Of a DNA stretch of 32,609 nt, positions 1 to 9,287 are shown piece after piece. Both the position numbers and the translations under genes were made by a program. The notes under the pieces are model-generated. The model was not told the DNA's origin and ran no database searches. It saw only the letters and a list, made by a program, of their open reading frames with translations. This stretch comes from a candidate division TA06 bacterium (GTDB lineage: Bacteria; Hydrothermota; 32-111; QNBC01), in the NCBI GenBank assembly GCA_003641665.1, contig QNBC01000005.1, forward strand, positions 1 to 32,609. Direction: 5' to 3'. How positions within the stretch are numbered: position 1 is the first letter of the stretch; each line of letters begins with the position of its first letter.

Positions 1-666
1 ATGCGGCTCGAATTTTCAATAGAATACGGGCCGGAAATAGAATCCGACTATTACAATTTCGAAGCGTTGAATGTACCTGAACATCATCCTTCGAGAGATA
101 TGCAGGATACGTTTTACATTGCCGGAAGTGATAGGTTGTTGAGGACTCATACGTCTCCCGTGCAAATCAGAACAATGGAAAACCGAAAACCGCCTATCAG
201 AATGATTGCACCGGGAAGATGTTATCGAAAAGATGAAATAGACCCTTCCCATTCTCCCGTTTTTCACCAGGTCGAAGGATTATATGTTGATGAGAATGTT
301 ACCTTTGCCGATTTGAAAGGGATATTATCCGCTTTTGCCAGAGAATTCTTTGGTCCGGATACGAAAACAAGATTTACGCCGTCATTTTTTCCCTTTACGG
401 AACCCAGTTCCGAGATGTATGTTTCCTGTGTCTTTTGCGGAGGCAAGGGGTGTAGTGTTTGTCAGCATACGGGATGGCTCGAAGTTCTCGGATGCGGGCT
501 TGTAAATCCGAAGGTTTTCCAATATGTAGGCTATAATACGGAAAAGTATAGTGGTTTTGCATTTGGACTTGGTGTTGAACGTTTTGCAATGTTGAAATAC
601 GGAATAGATGATATGAGGCTTCTGTTTGAAAATAACATGGAATTTTTGAAAGGCGTTATAAAATGA
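1..666 (+). CDS. pheS: Phenylalanine-tRNA ligase alpha subunit, 5' part missing at window edge
   Basis: Catalytic subunit that charges tRNA-Phe with phenylalanine in the cytoplasm as an alpha2-beta2 enzyme with PheT. The visible 221 residues are the class II core: [15 protein letters not shown] (motif 1 region), the [10 protein letters not shown] stretch, the motif 2 segment [21 protein letters not shown] and the motif 3 glycine-rich [14 protein letters not shown] near the end. A CxxCxGKGCxxC-type cysteine cluster lies around residues 142-153, as in many bacterial PheS. Full-length proteins are about 340 residues, so roughly 110-120 N-terminal residues (coiled coil and linker) lie outside the window. 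The ATG at base 1 sits where the family has the internal M-G-F before the GPEIE motif, so it is an internal methionine and not the start. The stop overlaps pheT by 4 nt (ATGA), the usual coupled pheST arrangement. Confidence 0.96.
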   Translation: MRLEFSIEYGPEIESDYYNFEALNVPEHHPSRDMQDTFYIAGSDRLLRTHTSPVQIRTMENRKPPIRMIAPGRCYRKDEIDPSHSPVFHQVEGLYVDENVTFADLKGILSAFAREFFGPDTKTRFTPSFFPFTEPSSEMYVSCVFCGGKGCSVCQHTGWLEVLGCGLVNPKVFQYVGYNTEKYSGFAFGLGVERFAMLKYGIDDMRLLFENNMEFLKGVIK

Positions 667-2687
667 GAGTATCATTGGAATGGCTTAATGAGTATATCGA
701 GACGGATGGGCTTGACCTTCCTGTAATCCTGGAAGAGTGCGGATTCCCCGTTGAAGAGATTATCAAAGTCGGAGATGATATTGTTTATGATATAGAAGTC
801 ACTGCAAACAGACCGGATATGTTATCTATGCTCGGAGTTGCGCGGGAAATTAGAGCCAAGACCGGGAGAAAACTGCGACTTCCTGAAACATATGAGTTTA
901 AAGATGAAAATAGATGGAGAGATTTTTCTGTTAAGGTGGAAAATTTTGATGATACACCCCGATACATTGCTTGCAAATTGGCTCATGTACCTGTTAAAGA
1001 ATCACCCGATTGGTTAAAAAGACGGATAAAAAGTTATGGATTAAATCCTAAAAATGTCCTTGTTGATTTAACAAATTATATTGCAGTTGAACTGGGACAA
1101 CCTCTTCATGCTTTTTCGGAATCGCTTGTTGAAGGGAAAACGATTAATGTGAGAAGAGCGGTAAAAGGGGAAGAAATCGTAACTTTACTCGGAGAGAAAA
1201 AAGAACTGGATAATTCGATTCTCGTAATTGCCGATGCAGAGAAACCCATAGCACTTGCCGGTATAATAGGTGGAGAAGAGAGTGGTGTAAAGAGAAATTC
1301 CGAGTCGTTTATTATAGAATCCGCCTATTTTAATCCTATTCTTGTAAGGAAAGGTTCAAAGAAGCTAAATATAAAGACCGATGCTTCATATCGTTTTGAA
1401 AGAGGCGGATATTTCACAAGCCCCGATTTTGCACTTAAACGTTTTCTCTATTTACTAAAAGAAATAGTACCGGAAGTAGAAATCTATCTTCCAATCGATG
1501 TGTACGATAAGATTCCGGAACCGGTTAAAATAGAATTGGATAGGGATTTTATAAGAGAACGTCTCGGCTACAATATATCCGATGAAGAAATTGACACTAT
1601 ATTGAAACGATTTGATTTTGAAGTAAAAAAGGATAGCGTTGTGATACCGGATTACAGAAGGGATCTTTTCGAGCCCATCGATCTTGTCGAGGAGGTCGGC
1701 AGAATTTTCGGTTATAGTAACATACCTGATAGAGTGAGAGTACCCGAGGGAGTGTATGCAAGAAATAACAATCTTTTTAATATGGTTAGAACGATTAGGG
1801 ACACACTGGTCGGATTGGGGTATTATGAGAATGTTACTCTCGGACTTGTTTCCAAAAGAGAACTGGGAAAAATCTATGGCAATGTAGATAATTTCGTGAG
1901 GATTGCAAATCCGATAAATGTAAACATCGAATATATGACACCAACGCCATCGATAAATCTACTGAAAGTAGTGAAGAACAATATTTTGAAAAGCATTCGA
2001 AATATCAAAATCTTTGAATTCGGGCGCGGATTTGCGAAGGGTAAAGATGCTTTTATTGAAAAGAACATCCTTTCCGTAATGCTCTTCGGAATGCCCGATG
2101 AGAAAGAGTGGTACAACTCACCGAAAAGTTTTGATCTTTTCGATATAAAGGGAGTGGCTGAATATATCTTTGATTTGATGCATGTTGCGGAGGTTAAAAC
2201 CGATAGAGGAGAATATCCTCTCTATATGAAAGATGAATCTGTCTCTTATAAAATAGGAGATGTGGAAATAGCTCAATGTGGGCGAATCAGAAAAGATATA
2301 GAAAATTTTTACGAAATTGAAAACGGAATTTACAGCCTTGATATTGACTTAGATAAATTATTGGATTATACTAAAGAAAGGAGTTACGAGAGACCTTCGG
2401 CATACCCGTCGGTATACCGTGATCTGGCTCTTGTAATGGATAGAAGTGTTCTTTTCGGTGATCTTTTAAATGTAATCTACAGCGTTAATTCGCTTCCGTC
2501 TTTGAAGGTTAAGCTCTTTGATATTTACATAGGGAAGCAAATTCCCGAAGGAAAGAAGAGCATGGCGGTAAACCTTGAATTTAACGGTTTAACGAGAACT
2601 CTAAAAGATGATGAGGTGGAAGTTGTTGTGGGAAAGATAGTGGAGTCGTTAAAAGAGAAATTCGGAGCATATTTAAGGGAGAAGTAG
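663..2687 (+). CDS. pheT: Phenylalanine-tRNA ligase beta subunit lacking the N-terminal tRNA-binding OB domain
   Basis: Structural, tRNA-binding and editing subunit of phenylalanyl-tRNA synthetase. In order I see a short N-terminal helix segment, then [18 protein letters not shown] (residues about 47-64), the B3/B4 editing region (about 110-260, with [14 protein letters not shown] and the [10 protein letters not shown] and [10 protein letters not shown] stretches), the B5 domain (about 290-360, ending [16 protein letters not shown]), the catalytic-like domain, and the C-terminal FDX-ACB anticodon-binding domain (last 90 residues, [11 protein letters not shown]). The usual EMAP/OB tRNA-binding domain, which normally fills about residues 40-150, is absent: CGFPVEEI runs almost directly into VTANRPD. 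The protein is 674 residues against about 800 in E. coli or Bacillus. The start overlaps the pheS stop by 4 nt. The family call is certain. The domain loss is read directly from the translation. Confidence 0.97.
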   Translation: MRVSLEWLNEYIETDGLDLPVILEECGFPVEEIIKVGDDIVYDIEVTANRPDMLSMLGVAREIRAKTGRKLRLPETYEFKDENRWRDFSVKVENFDDTPRYIACKLAHVPVKESPDWLKRRIKSYGLNPKNVLVDLTNYIAVELGQPLHAFSESLVEGKTINVRRAVKGEEIVTLLGEKKELDNSILVIADAEKPIALAGIIGGEESGVKRNSESFIIESAYFNPILVRKGSKKLNIKTDASYRFERGGYFTSPDFALKRFLYLLKEIVPEVEIYLPIDVYDKIPEPVKIELDRDFIRERLGYNISDEEIDTILKRFDFEVKKDSVVIPDYRRDLFEPIDLVEEVGRIFGYSNIPDRVRVPEGVYARNNNLFNMVRTIRDTLVGLGYYENVTLGLVSKRELGKIYGNVDNFVRIANPINVNIEYMTPTPSINLLKVVKNNILKSIRNIKIFEFGRGFAKGKDAFIEKNILSVMLFGMPDEKEWYNSPKSFDLFDIKGVAEYIFDLMHVAEVKTDRGEYPLYMKDESVSYKIGDVEIAQCGRIRKDIENFYEIENGIYSLDIDLDKLLDYTKERSYERPSAYPSVYRDLALVMDRSVLFGDLLNVIYSVNSLPSLKVKLFDIYIGKQIPEGKKSMAVNLEFNGLTRTLKDDEVEVVVGKIVESLKEKFGAYLREK

Positions 2688-2688
2688 T

Positions 2689-2895
2689 ATGGAAGACGAA
2701 ATCTTACGAAAGCTTGAAGAAAAGATTTCAAAAATAGAATCGTACATAAACAATTTAAAAATGGAAAATAAAGAATTAAAAAGTAAAATAGAAATTTTGC
2801 AAGAAGAAAAGTCGAAGTATGACGAAGAAAAGGAAAGTTTAAGACAACGATTATCAGCTCTTTTACAAAAATTAGAACAATTCGAGCAGATTTGA
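2689..2895 (+). CDS. Small coiled-coil protein, ZapB-like
   Basis: A 68-residue, highly charged protein that looks like one continuous coiled coil, with heptad-spaced I/L/K residues from about residue 5 to 65 and no cysteine, signal peptide or membrane segment. It begins 1 nt after the pheT stop and lies 23 nt before zapA. Size, composition and position suggest a ZapB-like division protein that would bundle or bridge Z-ring components with ZapA at midcell. Coiled coils are low-complexity and converge easily, so the functional call rests mainly on the neighbour and is an inference. It is probably co-transcribed with pheT and zapA. Confidence 0.7.
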   Translation: MEDEILRKLEEKISKIESYINNLKMENKELKSKIEILQEEKSKYDEEKESLRQRLSALLQKLEQFEQI

Positions 2896-2918
2896 ATGTA
2901 GCAGGGATTTAGAATATA

Positions 2919-3206
2919 ATGGAAGAAGAAAAGAATATTGAAATTAATGTTTTTAATAGAAAATATCTCTTTAAGATAGTCGATAATATAGATAAAAATA
3001 AACTTGATAGGATAGTATCGTATATTGAGAAAACGATAAATCAATACGCATCTAAATTATTAGGAAAGAGAACTAAAGAAGAGATATTATTACTGGCAAC
3101 TTTGAACATAACTTATGATTTGCTTACTTTGAAAGATTATAGCGAAGAGTTTAAAGATAAGCTGTTTAGACAGCTTGTAAAATTAGAGAACGAGTGTATT
3201 AACTAA
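2919..3206 (+). CDS. zapA: Cell division protein ZapA
   Basis: A 95-residue protein matching ZapA, the small cytoplasmic FtsZ-bundling factor. The N-terminal globular part carries the typical I-x-V-x-x-x-x-Y-x-I/F pattern (EINVFNRKYLFKI, residues 7-19). It is followed by VSYIEKTINQYASKL, the E-I-L-L-LATLNITYDLLTL region and a C-terminal helix that would form the dimerising coiled coil. The start ATG lies behind a modest purine-rich site (agggat). A 6S RNA gene follows 10 nt after the stop, a well-known arrangement that supports both calls. The order pheT - coiled coil - zapA - 6S RNA - rny resembles that of Bacteroidetes and relatives. Confidence 0.88.
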   Translation: MEEEKNIEINVFNRKYLFKIVDNIDKNKLDRIVSYIEKTINQYASKLLGKRTKEEILLLATLNITYDLLTLKDYSEEFKDKLFRQLVKLENECIN

Positions 3207-3216
3207 TTTAAATATT

Positions 3217-3392
3217 CTAATCCCTGCCATATTCGTGATTGCTTAAGTTTTTTGAGCCAACACCTTACCTTTGGGGAACCGGCTCGGATATGGATTGCAG
3301 ACCATTCCGATGGTGCTATGAAATATCCGTAAGGTGCCCACTTTAAAAGTAAGGTTCAAACAGCTAAGATTTACACGGTATGGTGGGGATAG
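3217..3392 (+). ncRNA. ssrS: 6S RNA
   Basis: About 176 nt between zapA and rny that fold as a long, interrupted hairpin. Closing stem: 3217-3237 pairs with 3374-3392 with a few G-U pairs and bulges (tccctgccat against atggtgggga). Middle stems: 3251-3258 (tttgagcc) with 3353-3360 (ggttcaaa), and 3261-3268 (caccttac) with 3329-3336 (gtaaggtg). Apical arm: 3285-3290 (cggata) with 3324-3329 (tatccg). A rod with a central open bubble placed directly downstream of zapA is the hallmark of 6S RNA, which binds the sigma70 RNA polymerase holoenzyme by mimicking an open promoter. The ends are set from the stem and not measured. No clear own promoter was found, so it may be processed from the zapA transcript. 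Confidence 0.85.
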
Positions 3393-3418
3393 ATTATTTT
3401 ATAGAAAGAAGGTGATTT

Positions 3419-4981
3419 ATGAGCATGTTAATGGTAGTAATAGGAGCTATTGTAATAAGCTTGGTAATGCTTTTTCTCGGATATTTCATAGCAAAGAGGC
3501 AGAGAGAGAATCGACTTAAGACGGCAAATGAGATTGCGGAAACAATCATTGAAGAGGCAAAGAAAGAAGCTAGCGCCTATAAAAGACTTGCGGAACTTGA
3601 TATTAAAGAAGAGATGGCGCGTCGCAATGAGGATTTCGAAAAGAAAAAACAGCAGCGATTGAGAGAGGTTATTGAAAAAGAGAAGCTGATTGAGAATGAA
3701 AAGAGAGAAACGGAAAAGAGAAACGAGCTTCTGAAGATGCGTGGAGAAGAGCTGAATAGAAAAGAGCAATCCATTCAGCAGAGAGAAAAAAATATAAAGA
3801 CAAAAGAGGAAAGGATAAGGGAAATTATAGATCAGGAGAACAAAAAATTGGAACAGATTTCCGGTATGACAAGAGAACAGGCAAAGCAGATGTTGATTAA
3901 CAATATGCAATCGGAAGCGAGATATGAAGCCGCTCAACTCATAAAACGAATCAAGGACGAAGCGAGAGAGAAGGCTGAGAAAGAAGCTAAGGAAATAATT
4001 ACATATGCCATACAGAAACTTTCCACGGATCAAGTTGCCGAGACAACAGTTTCCGTTGTGTCATTACCGAATGATGAAATGAAGGGACGAATCATCGGTA
4101 GAGAGGGAAGGAATATAAGGGCTTTTGAAAATATCACCGGGGTAGAGCTTATCATTGATGATACTCCCGAAGCGGTAAGTATATCCAGTTTCGATCCGGT
4201 GAGGAGGGAAATAGCAAGGCTATCTCTCGAGAAATTGGTACAAGACGGAAGAATTCATCCTGCGAGAATAGAAGAGGTTGTCAATAAAACGGAAAAAGAG
4301 ATTGATAACATTATAAAAGAAACGGGAAAAGAAGTTGTTATGGAGCTTGGTATTTTGAATATCCATCCCGAACTCGTGAAATTACTCGGGAGATTGAGAT
4401 ACAGAACAAGCTATGGACAAAACGTACTTCAACATTCCAAAGAAGTGGCATACCTCGCTGCATTTATGGCTGACGAACTCGGGCTTGACAGGAATTTGGC
4501 AAAGAGAGCGGGGCTCTTGCATGATATAGGTAAAGCTGTGGATCAAACTATGGAAGGGACCCACGCTAAAATTGGTGGAGAACTGGCAAAGCGATACGGT
4601 GAAAGTGAAATTATAATAAATGCTATTTGGGCGCACCATGAAGAAATTGAACCCATATCACCCATTGCCGTTTTAATTCAGGCGGCCGATACTATTTCCG
4701 GGGCAAGACCCGGAGCAAGAAGAGAAAGTCTCGAAGCCTATGTCAAGAGACTTGAGAATCTTGAACATATCGCAAGTTCTTACGATGGAGTGGAGAAAGT
4801 ATTTGCCATGCAGGCGGGAAGGGAAGTCCGTGTAATTGTGGAGCCGGAAGCCATTGATGATGTTAAAGCGTCGGAGTTGGTGGATTCCATTGCAAAGCAG
4901 ATCGAATCCGAATTGAAATACCCCGGACAGATCAAAGTCACAGTTATAAGAGAATTGAGGGTATCCGAATATGCGAGATAA
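3419..4981 (+). CDS. rny: Ribonuclease Y
   Basis: Membrane-anchored endoribonuclease that initiates mRNA decay. It has 520 residues, the normal family length. Order: an N-terminal transmembrane helix (residues about 3-24), a long charged coiled coil (about 30-200), a KH RNA-binding domain (about 215-280, with [15 protein letters not shown]), and an HD metal-dependent phosphohydrolase domain with the catalytic HD pair at H368-D369 ([10 protein letters not shown]) and the later IWAHHEE segment. The start ATG at 3419 follows a good ribosome site (gaaggtga). The gene overlaps ymdB by 11 nt. The rny-ymdB pairing is conserved in many bacteria and supports the call. Confidence 0.97.
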   Translation: MSMLMVVIGAIVISLVMLFLGYFIAKRQRENRLKTANEIAETIIEEAKKEASAYKRLAELDIKEEMARRNEDFEKKKQQRLREVIEKEKLIENEKRETEKRNELLKMRGEELNRKEQSIQQREKNIKTKEERIREIIDQENKKLEQISGMTREQAKQMLINNMQSEARYEAAQLIKRIKDEAREKAEKEAKEIITYAIQKLSTDQVAETTVSVVSLPNDEMKGRIIGREGRNIRAFENITGVELIIDDTPEAVSISSFDPVRREIARLSLEKLVQDGRIHPARIEEVVNKTEKEIDNIIKETGKEVVMELGILNIHPELVKLLGRLRYRTSYGQNVLQHSKEVAYLAAFMADELGLDRNLAKRAGLLHDIGKAVDQTMEGTHAKIGGELAKRYGESEIIINAIWAHHEEIEPISPIAVLIQAADTISGARPGARRESLEAYVKRLENLEHIASSYDGVEKVFAMQAGREVRVIVEPEAIDDVKASELVDSIAKQIESELKYPGQIKVTVIRELRVSEYAR

Positions 4982-5786
4982 ACTTCGGGTCATTTTTATC
5001 GGTGATATAGTTGGTAAAGGGGGAAGAAGAATTGTCAAAGAACTTGTTCCTTCGCTGAAATCGAGGTATGAACCCGATCTGGTAATTGCCAATGGAGAAA
5101 ATGCGGCTAACGGGAAAGGATTAACACCGAAAATTACAAAGGAATTGCTAAATAGTGGTATTGATATTATGACATCGGGGAATCATATATGGAACAAACC
5201 TGAAATATTTGATTATTTGAATGAAACGAAGGTTCTTATAAGGCCGAATAATTATCCCGAAGGAGTGCCGGGTAAAGGGTTTACGACAATCGAAATTGAT
5301 GATTACGGGAAAGTCGGAATTGTGAACACACAGGGTAGAGTGTTTATGCAGAGTATTGATTGCCCGTTCAGAAAGACCGAAGACGAGCTAAGTACTCTAA
5401 AAGATTGCAATGCGATAATCGTAGACTTTCATGGAGAGGCCACTTCGGAAAAGAAAACTTTTGCCAGATATTTTTCCGGAAGGGTGAGTGCGGTTCTCGG
5501 TACGCATACACATGTTCAAACGACAGATTGTGATATTTTAAACGGGACGGCGTATATTAGCGATGTCGGAATGACAGGCGCTTTTAATAGCATAATAGGT
5601 ATGAAATATGAAACGGTTATCGATCGTTTTTTAAAGGCAATACCTACCCGATTCGAAGTAGCCGACGAGGATCTGAGAATGGATTTTGTGATGCTTGATA
5701 TAACGGATGGACATACTGAGAAAATAACGGTGTTCGAATATGATATAATGGGTAACAAGGTAGTTGAAATATCAAAGGGAGCATAA
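4971..5786 (+). CDS. ymdB: YmdB-type metallophosphatase / cyclic nucleotide phosphodiesterase
   Basis: A 271-residue protein of the YmdB (TIGR00282) calcineurin-like phosphoesterase family, known in Bacillus as a 2',3'-cAMP phosphodiesterase that influences biofilm and motility gene expression. Metal-binding motifs are visible in order: [11 protein letters not shown] (about 10-20), [13 protein letters not shown] (about 40-52), TSGNHIWNK (about 64-72), [11 protein letters not shown] (about 145-155) and [15 protein letters not shown] (about 170-185), then the family [10 protein letters not shown] segment. Its start lies inside the rny end and its stop directly abuts folD, so translation is probably coupled. 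It is likely a cytoplasmic partner in RNA turnover, but its substrate here cannot be read from sequence. Confidence 0.94.
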   Translation: MRDKLRVIFIGDIVGKGGRRIVKELVPSLKSRYEPDLVIANGENAANGKGLTPKITKELLNSGIDIMTSGNHIWNKPEIFDYLNETKVLIRPNNYPEGVPGKGFTTIEIDDYGKVGIVNTQGRVFMQSIDCPFRKTEDELSTLKDCNAIIVDFHGEATSEKKTFARYFSGRVSAVLGTHTHVQTTDCDILNGTAYISDVGMTGAFNSIIGMKYETVIDRFLKAIPTRFEVADEDLRMDFVMLDITDGHTEKITVFEYDIMGNKVVEISKGA

Positions 5787-6641
5787 ATGAAGGTTCTAAA
5801 AGGCAACCCGGTAAAAGAAAAGATAATTTCCGATGTCAAAAATTATATCGATGCCGGCAAAGATAAAGTTGGGATTTTACTTGCTACTGATGACAAGTCC
5901 GCTGCTGTTTATGCAAGAGCACAGGTTAAAATGTTCAGTAAATACGGTATAGATGTGGATCTATATAGTCCTACCAAAGATGTGAAACAGGATGAAATTC
6001 TTTCTAGGATTAAAAAGTGGAATAGCGATGAAAATTTACATGGGATTATGCTTCTCTCTCCAATGTATCGCCAATTAAACAGGAATGAAATTGTTGAGTC
6101 CTTAGAGTCCGATAAGGATATAGAGGGAATCAAAGCGATTAACCTGGGGAAACTAATGCTCAATGAGAATGGACTTTTCCCTCCGACAGCTGTTGCATCC
6201 GTTGAAATTTTGAAATATTACGGTATAGAAACAGAGGGAAAGAATTGTGTTATTGCAGGGAGAAGTGTTATAGTAGGTAAATCTCTCGCGATTCTTCTTT
6301 TACGATATGACAAAATGGGAAATGCTACTGTAACCGTATGTCATTCTAAAACGGCTAATATTAAGGATTATTTAAGGAGAGCGGATATAGTTTTTGCAGC
6401 CATAGGAAGAGCAGGTTATTTCAAAGCCTCCGATTTTAAAGAGGGATCGGTTTATGTCGATATAGGAATCAATGTCGTTGAGAAAAACGGTAAAAGAATT
6501 ATAGTTGGTGATGTAGAACCCGATAAAGTGGAACATCTATATGCTTATACACCGGTACCCGGTGGTGTCGGAACTGTAACAAATGCCATATTATTGAGAA
6601 ATTATGTCGAATCAAAGCGAAGAAAAGATTTTAACTGTTAG
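5787..6641 (+). CDS. folD: FolD-family methylene-THF dehydrogenase/cyclohydrolase with altered active site
   Basis: FolD normally interconverts 5,10-methylene-THF, 5,10-methenyl-THF and 10-formyl-THF using NAD(P). The 284-residue protein keeps the overall fold signatures: SAAVYARAQVKMF in the N-terminal folate domain, the Rossmann motif VIAGRSVIVGKSLA (about 153-166), CHSKT, DIVFAAIGRAGYF, and VPGGVGTVTNAILLRN near the end. The catalytic set is unusual. In the family Y-x-x-x-K pair, Y42 is followed at +4 by Q46 and not by the lysine (human Lys56). In the usual VQLPLP loop the glutamine is replaced (L90 in MLLSPM). The DVDG aspartate becomes glutamate (E113 in KDIEG). It may therefore be a dehydrogenase only, or have changed activity. 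It starts at the base after the ymdB stop and overlaps xseA by 38 nt. The family is confident, full bifunctionality is not. Confidence 0.9.
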   Translation: MKVLKGNPVKEKIISDVKNYIDAGKDKVGILLATDDKSAAVYARAQVKMFSKYGIDVDLYSPTKDVKQDEILSRIKKWNSDENLHGIMLLSPMYRQLNRNEIVESLESDKDIEGIKAINLGKLMLNENGLFPPTAVASVEILKYYGIETEGKNCVIAGRSVIVGKSLAILLLRYDKMGNATVTVCHSKTANIKDYLRRADIVFAAIGRAGYFKASDFKEGSVYVDIGINVVEKNGKRIIVGDVEPDKVEHLYAYTPVPGGVGTVTNAILLRNYVESKRRKDFNC

Positions 6642-7812
6642 CGAAATCAATCGTATTGTTAAGGAGATTATTGAAGATAATATTCCTCCGTTATGGATAA
6701 CGGGGGAAATTTCAAATTATAAAGCCCATATTTCGGGGCATATCTATTTTTCTTTAAAGGATGAAAATGCACAAATTTCATGTATAATGTTCAAGAGTTA
6801 TGCAAAAAATATTCCGGAGAATATAGGAAATGGTATAAAGGTACGTGTATACGGAGAAATAGGGGTATATGAGAAGGGTGGCGTTTATCAAATCTATGTG
6901 AAGGAAATAAGAGAAGAAGGAAAGGGAGATCTTCAGATTGCCTTTGAGAAGATGAAACGTAAGCTCTTCGAAGAAGGCTTGTTTGCCGAAGAGCACAAAT
7001 TGCCGATTCCCGAATATCCCATGAAAATAGGCGTTATTACAGCTATTCAAGCTGCTGCATTAAGGGATATCATTAATGTCCTTTCGAGACGAGCTCCATT
7101 TGTGGAAATTATTCTGAGACCGGCGCAGGTTCAAGGGGAACAGGCAAAGTTTGATATTGTAAAAGCCATAGATGAACTAAACGAATACGGGGATGTGGAT
7201 ATTATTTTACTGGCGAGGGGCGGAGGTTCCATAGAGGATTTGTGGGCTTTTAACGAGGAGATAGTGGCAAGAGCGATTTACGATTCGAAGATACCGATAA
7301 TTACCGGTGTCGGGCATGAAATTGATTTTACAATCGCCGATTTCGTTGCGGACTTGAGAGCTCCAACTCCATCGGCAGCAGCAGAAGTTGCCGTTAGAAG
7401 CAGGCAGGAAATTGAAGGAGTTCTCTTAAATTACGAGAAAGCGTTAAGCAGAGCATTTGTTAAAATATTAAACGATTATAACGGAAAACTGAATATTTAC
7501 AAAGAGAGTTATGCTCTCAAGAAGTTTGTCGATATTGTCAGGCAGAGAAGGATAGATCTTGACAGATATGTGGAGAGAGCAAATATTTCCCTTTTAAGAA
7601 CATTAAATGAAAAGGTCAGGGAACTTTCCTTTTTTAGTAAAAGAGTTGAGAGCACTAATTATAAGAACATACTCAAAAGAGGTTTTGTTATAGCGAGAAG
7701 AGATGGAAATATAATGAAAGCGAGGAAGGATGTAAATCTCTATGATAGGTTGATTTTTGAATTCTATGATGGTAAAATTAGAGGCATTGTGGATAAGAAA
7801 ATAAAGGAGTGA
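6604..7812 (+). CDS. xseA: Exodeoxyribonuclease VII large subunit
   Basis: Large subunit of ExoVII, which degrades single-stranded DNA into oligonucleotides and acts in repair. At 402 residues it is near the family length. An N-terminal OB fold is visible (LTVSEINRIVKEII, then PPLWITGEISNYKAH-SGHIYFSLKD). The catalytic region carries ITAIQAAALRDI, LLARGGGSIEDLWAFNEE, ITGVGHEIDFTIADFVADLRAPTPSAAAE, and then the long helical segment that binds XseB. The chosen ATG gives the expected N terminus just before LTVSE. It begins 38 nt inside folD, an unusually long overlap, but no later start would keep the OB strand. xseB follows immediately. Confidence 0.96.
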   Translation: MSNQSEEKILTVSEINRIVKEIIEDNIPPLWITGEISNYKAHISGHIYFSLKDENAQISCIMFKSYAKNIPENIGNGIKVRVYGEIGVYEKGGVYQIYVKEIREEGKGDLQIAFEKMKRKLFEEGLFAEEHKLPIPEYPMKIGVITAIQAAALRDIINVLSRRAPFVEIILRPAQVQGEQAKFDIVKAIDELNEYGDVDIILLARGGGSIEDLWAFNEEIVARAIYDSKIPIITGVGHEIDFTIADFVADLRAPTPSAAAEVAVRSRQEIEGVLLNYEKALSRAFVKILNDYNGKLNIYKESYALKKFVDIVRQRRIDLDRYVERANISLLRTLNEKVRELSFFSKRVESTNYKNILKRGFVIARRDGNIMKARKDVNLYDRLIFEFYDGKIRGIVDKKIKE

Positions 7813-7814
7813 TA

Positions 7815-8057
7815 ATGGATAGAGAATTATCATTTGAAGAAGCGATAGAGGAGCTTGAAGAAATCACGAACAAAATGGAAAAAGGAGAAATCCCTCTTGA
7901 GAAATCCATTGAACTGTACGAAAAGGCAAAAAAGCTCATAAAATTTTGTGAAGATAAACTCAGTAATGTTGAGAAGAGGATAAAGGAACTTAAAAAGGAC
8001 GAAAATGGCAATTTTTACCTGAAAGATATAGAGGAGATCGATGAAGAATCTGATTAA
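7815..8057 (+). CDS. xseB: Exodeoxyribonuclease VII small subunit
   Basis: An 80-residue protein with the ExoVII small-subunit pattern: SFEEAIEELEEITNKMEKGEIPLEKSIELYEKAKKL near the N terminus and a charged C-terminal tail. It binds the helical part of XseA in multiple copies. I start it at the ATG at 7815, which has aaggag 5 nt upstream and gives the normal M-D-R N terminus. A GTG at 7809 in the same frame is possible but lies on the Shine-Dalgarno sequence. The end overlaps the next gene by 17 nt. Confidence 0.93.
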   Translation: MDRELSFEEAIEELEEITNKMEKGEIPLEKSIELYEKAKKLIKFCEDKLSNVEKRIKELKKDENGNFYLKDIEEIDEESD

Positions 8058-8865
8058 TGCCGCATTAAACGGGATTGTCAGTGAACTTAATATAGATAGC
8101 AATTTAAATGATGCCATTTCGTATGCGATAAACAGCGGAGGAAAGAGAATCCGCCCCACAATAGCATGTATGGTTTATAAAGCCAGAAAAAACAGTGTAT
8201 CACGAGAGATCTTGAGAATGGCATCAGCCATAGAGATGATACACACCGCAAGCCTTATACACGACGATCTTCCCGGTATAGACAATGACGATTTTAGGCG
8301 TAAAAAGCCCACTGTGCATAAAAAGTTCGATGAAGCGACGGCAATTCTGGCAGGTGATCTTCTCTTTGTGAAGGGGCTTGCACTACTTTCCGAAAATGAT
8401 AAACTCGGTAAAATCGGTGCCAACATTATGGAATCACTTATTAACGGTGAATTTCTTGATATAAAGTACGAAAACAAAAAAGTAAAAATAGAAGATTGGC
8501 TGCGAATGGTAAAAGGAAAAACCGCTGCACTGATTCGATTATCATTTCTAACAGGAGCGATACTCGCGGATTACTCAAACGAAGAAACGGATAAGCTCGG
8601 TGAAGTCGGAGAATCAATAGGAATTGCTTTTCAGATGACAGATGACTTGTTAGATGTAATCGGAAGCGAAAAGGAGGTTGGGAAGAAGTTACGTAAAGAT
8701 AGAGAGAAAGGGAAATGCACGGCTCTTCAATATTGTTCGGTAAACGAGCTTAAGGAAAAAACGGAAATCTACTTTAACAGAGGTATTGATATAATAAAAA
8801 CGATAGATGGTGATTTTAACGATTTAATCGAATATTTAATTATCTTAAAAGAGAGGACAAAATGA
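8041..8865 (+). CDS. ispA: Short-chain polyprenyl (farnesyl/geranylgeranyl) diphosphate synthase
   Basis: A trans-isoprenyl diphosphate synthase that condenses IPP with allylic diphosphates. Visible signatures are GGKRIRP, the first aspartate-rich motif HDDLPGIDNDDFRR (D75, D76), KPTVHKKFDEATAILAGD, the KGKTAALI stretch, and the second aspartate-rich motif QMTDDLLDVIGSEKEVGK (D201, D202, D205). The two residues between the DDLP and D-N-D parts and the short 274-residue length fit the IspA-type FPP/GGPP synthases, but chain length cannot be fixed by eye. It starts within the end of xseB behind gaggag. It is followed by a PAP2-like protein and dxs, so it sits in an isoprenoid block as in many xseAB-ispA-dxs operons. 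Confidence 0.93.
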   Translation: MKNLINAALNGIVSELNIDSNLNDAISYAINSGGKRIRPTIACMVYKARKNSVSREILRMASAIEMIHTASLIHDDLPGIDNDDFRRKKPTVHKKFDEATAILAGDLLFVKGLALLSENDKLGKIGANIMESLINGEFLDIKYENKKVKIEDWLRMVKGKTAALIRLSFLTGAILADYSNEETDKLGEVGESIGIAFQMTDDLLDVIGSEKEVGKKLRKDREKGKCTALQYCSVNELKEKTEIYFNRGIDIIKTIDGDFNDLIEYLIILKERTK

Positions 8866-9287
8866 CTGTCTCTGTGGGCATAAAAATTGTACTTGTCGCT
8901 TTATTTTCCGGGCTTGTGGCTCAATTTGCGAAATTTGTCTCGCATATACTTGTATATCATAAAATCGATTTCGTGAAATTGTATCAAACGGGGGGAATGC
9001 CGAGCGCTCATTCGGCAGGAGTAATGGCTCTCTCGACGATGGTGGGTGTTTACGAAGGATTCGGATCGATTATCTTTGCAATCACACTTTATTTTTCATT
9101 AATAGTCATGTACGATGCGGCAGGGATAAGGAGATCTGCAGGTCAGCAGGCACGTGTTTTGAACATGATAATTGCGAGAAGAGAAATAAGAGATGTCAAT
9201 AGATTGGTTGAGCAACTCGGGCATACTCCTTTTGAAGTCTTAATGGGGTCGATTTTAGGAATATTAATGGCGGGTGTATTTTTATGA
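8862..9287 (+). CDS. Divergent PAP2 family (DUF212) membrane protein
   Basis: A 141-residue integral membrane protein of the divergent PAP2 family. It keeps the hallmark GGMPSAHSAGVMAL (about residues 45-58) and MYDAAGIRRSAGQQA (about 86-100), with RLVEQLGHTPFEVLMG before the last membrane segment. About four hydrophobic helices are seen. The motifs resemble the phosphate-binding residues of PAP2 phosphatases, but the true family activity is poorly defined. It overlaps ispA by 4 nt at its start and dxs by 4 nt at its end. That position between two isoprenoid enzymes suggests, as inference only, a role on isoprenyl phosphates at the membrane. Confidence 0.88.
   Translation: MTVSVGIKIVLVALFSGLVAQFAKFVSHILVYHKIDFVKLYQTGGMPSAHSAGVMALSTMVGVYEGFGSIIFAITLYFSLIVMYDAAGIRRSAGQQARVLNMIIARREIRDVNRLVEQLGHTPFEVLMGSILGILMAGVFL

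Noticed and set aside
1-3. ATG at base 1 as the pheS start
   Set aside because: It aligns with an internal family methionine just before GPEIE. About a third of PheS is missing, so the gene is truncated by the window edge.
3428-4033. 201-codon open frame on the minus strand
   Set aside because: It is antisense to the charged coiled coil of rny. The serine, leucine and phenylalanine-rich composition is a by-product of the opposite strand.
7809-7811. GTG start for xseB
   Set aside because: It overlaps the Shine-Dalgarno sequence that serves the ATG at 7815.
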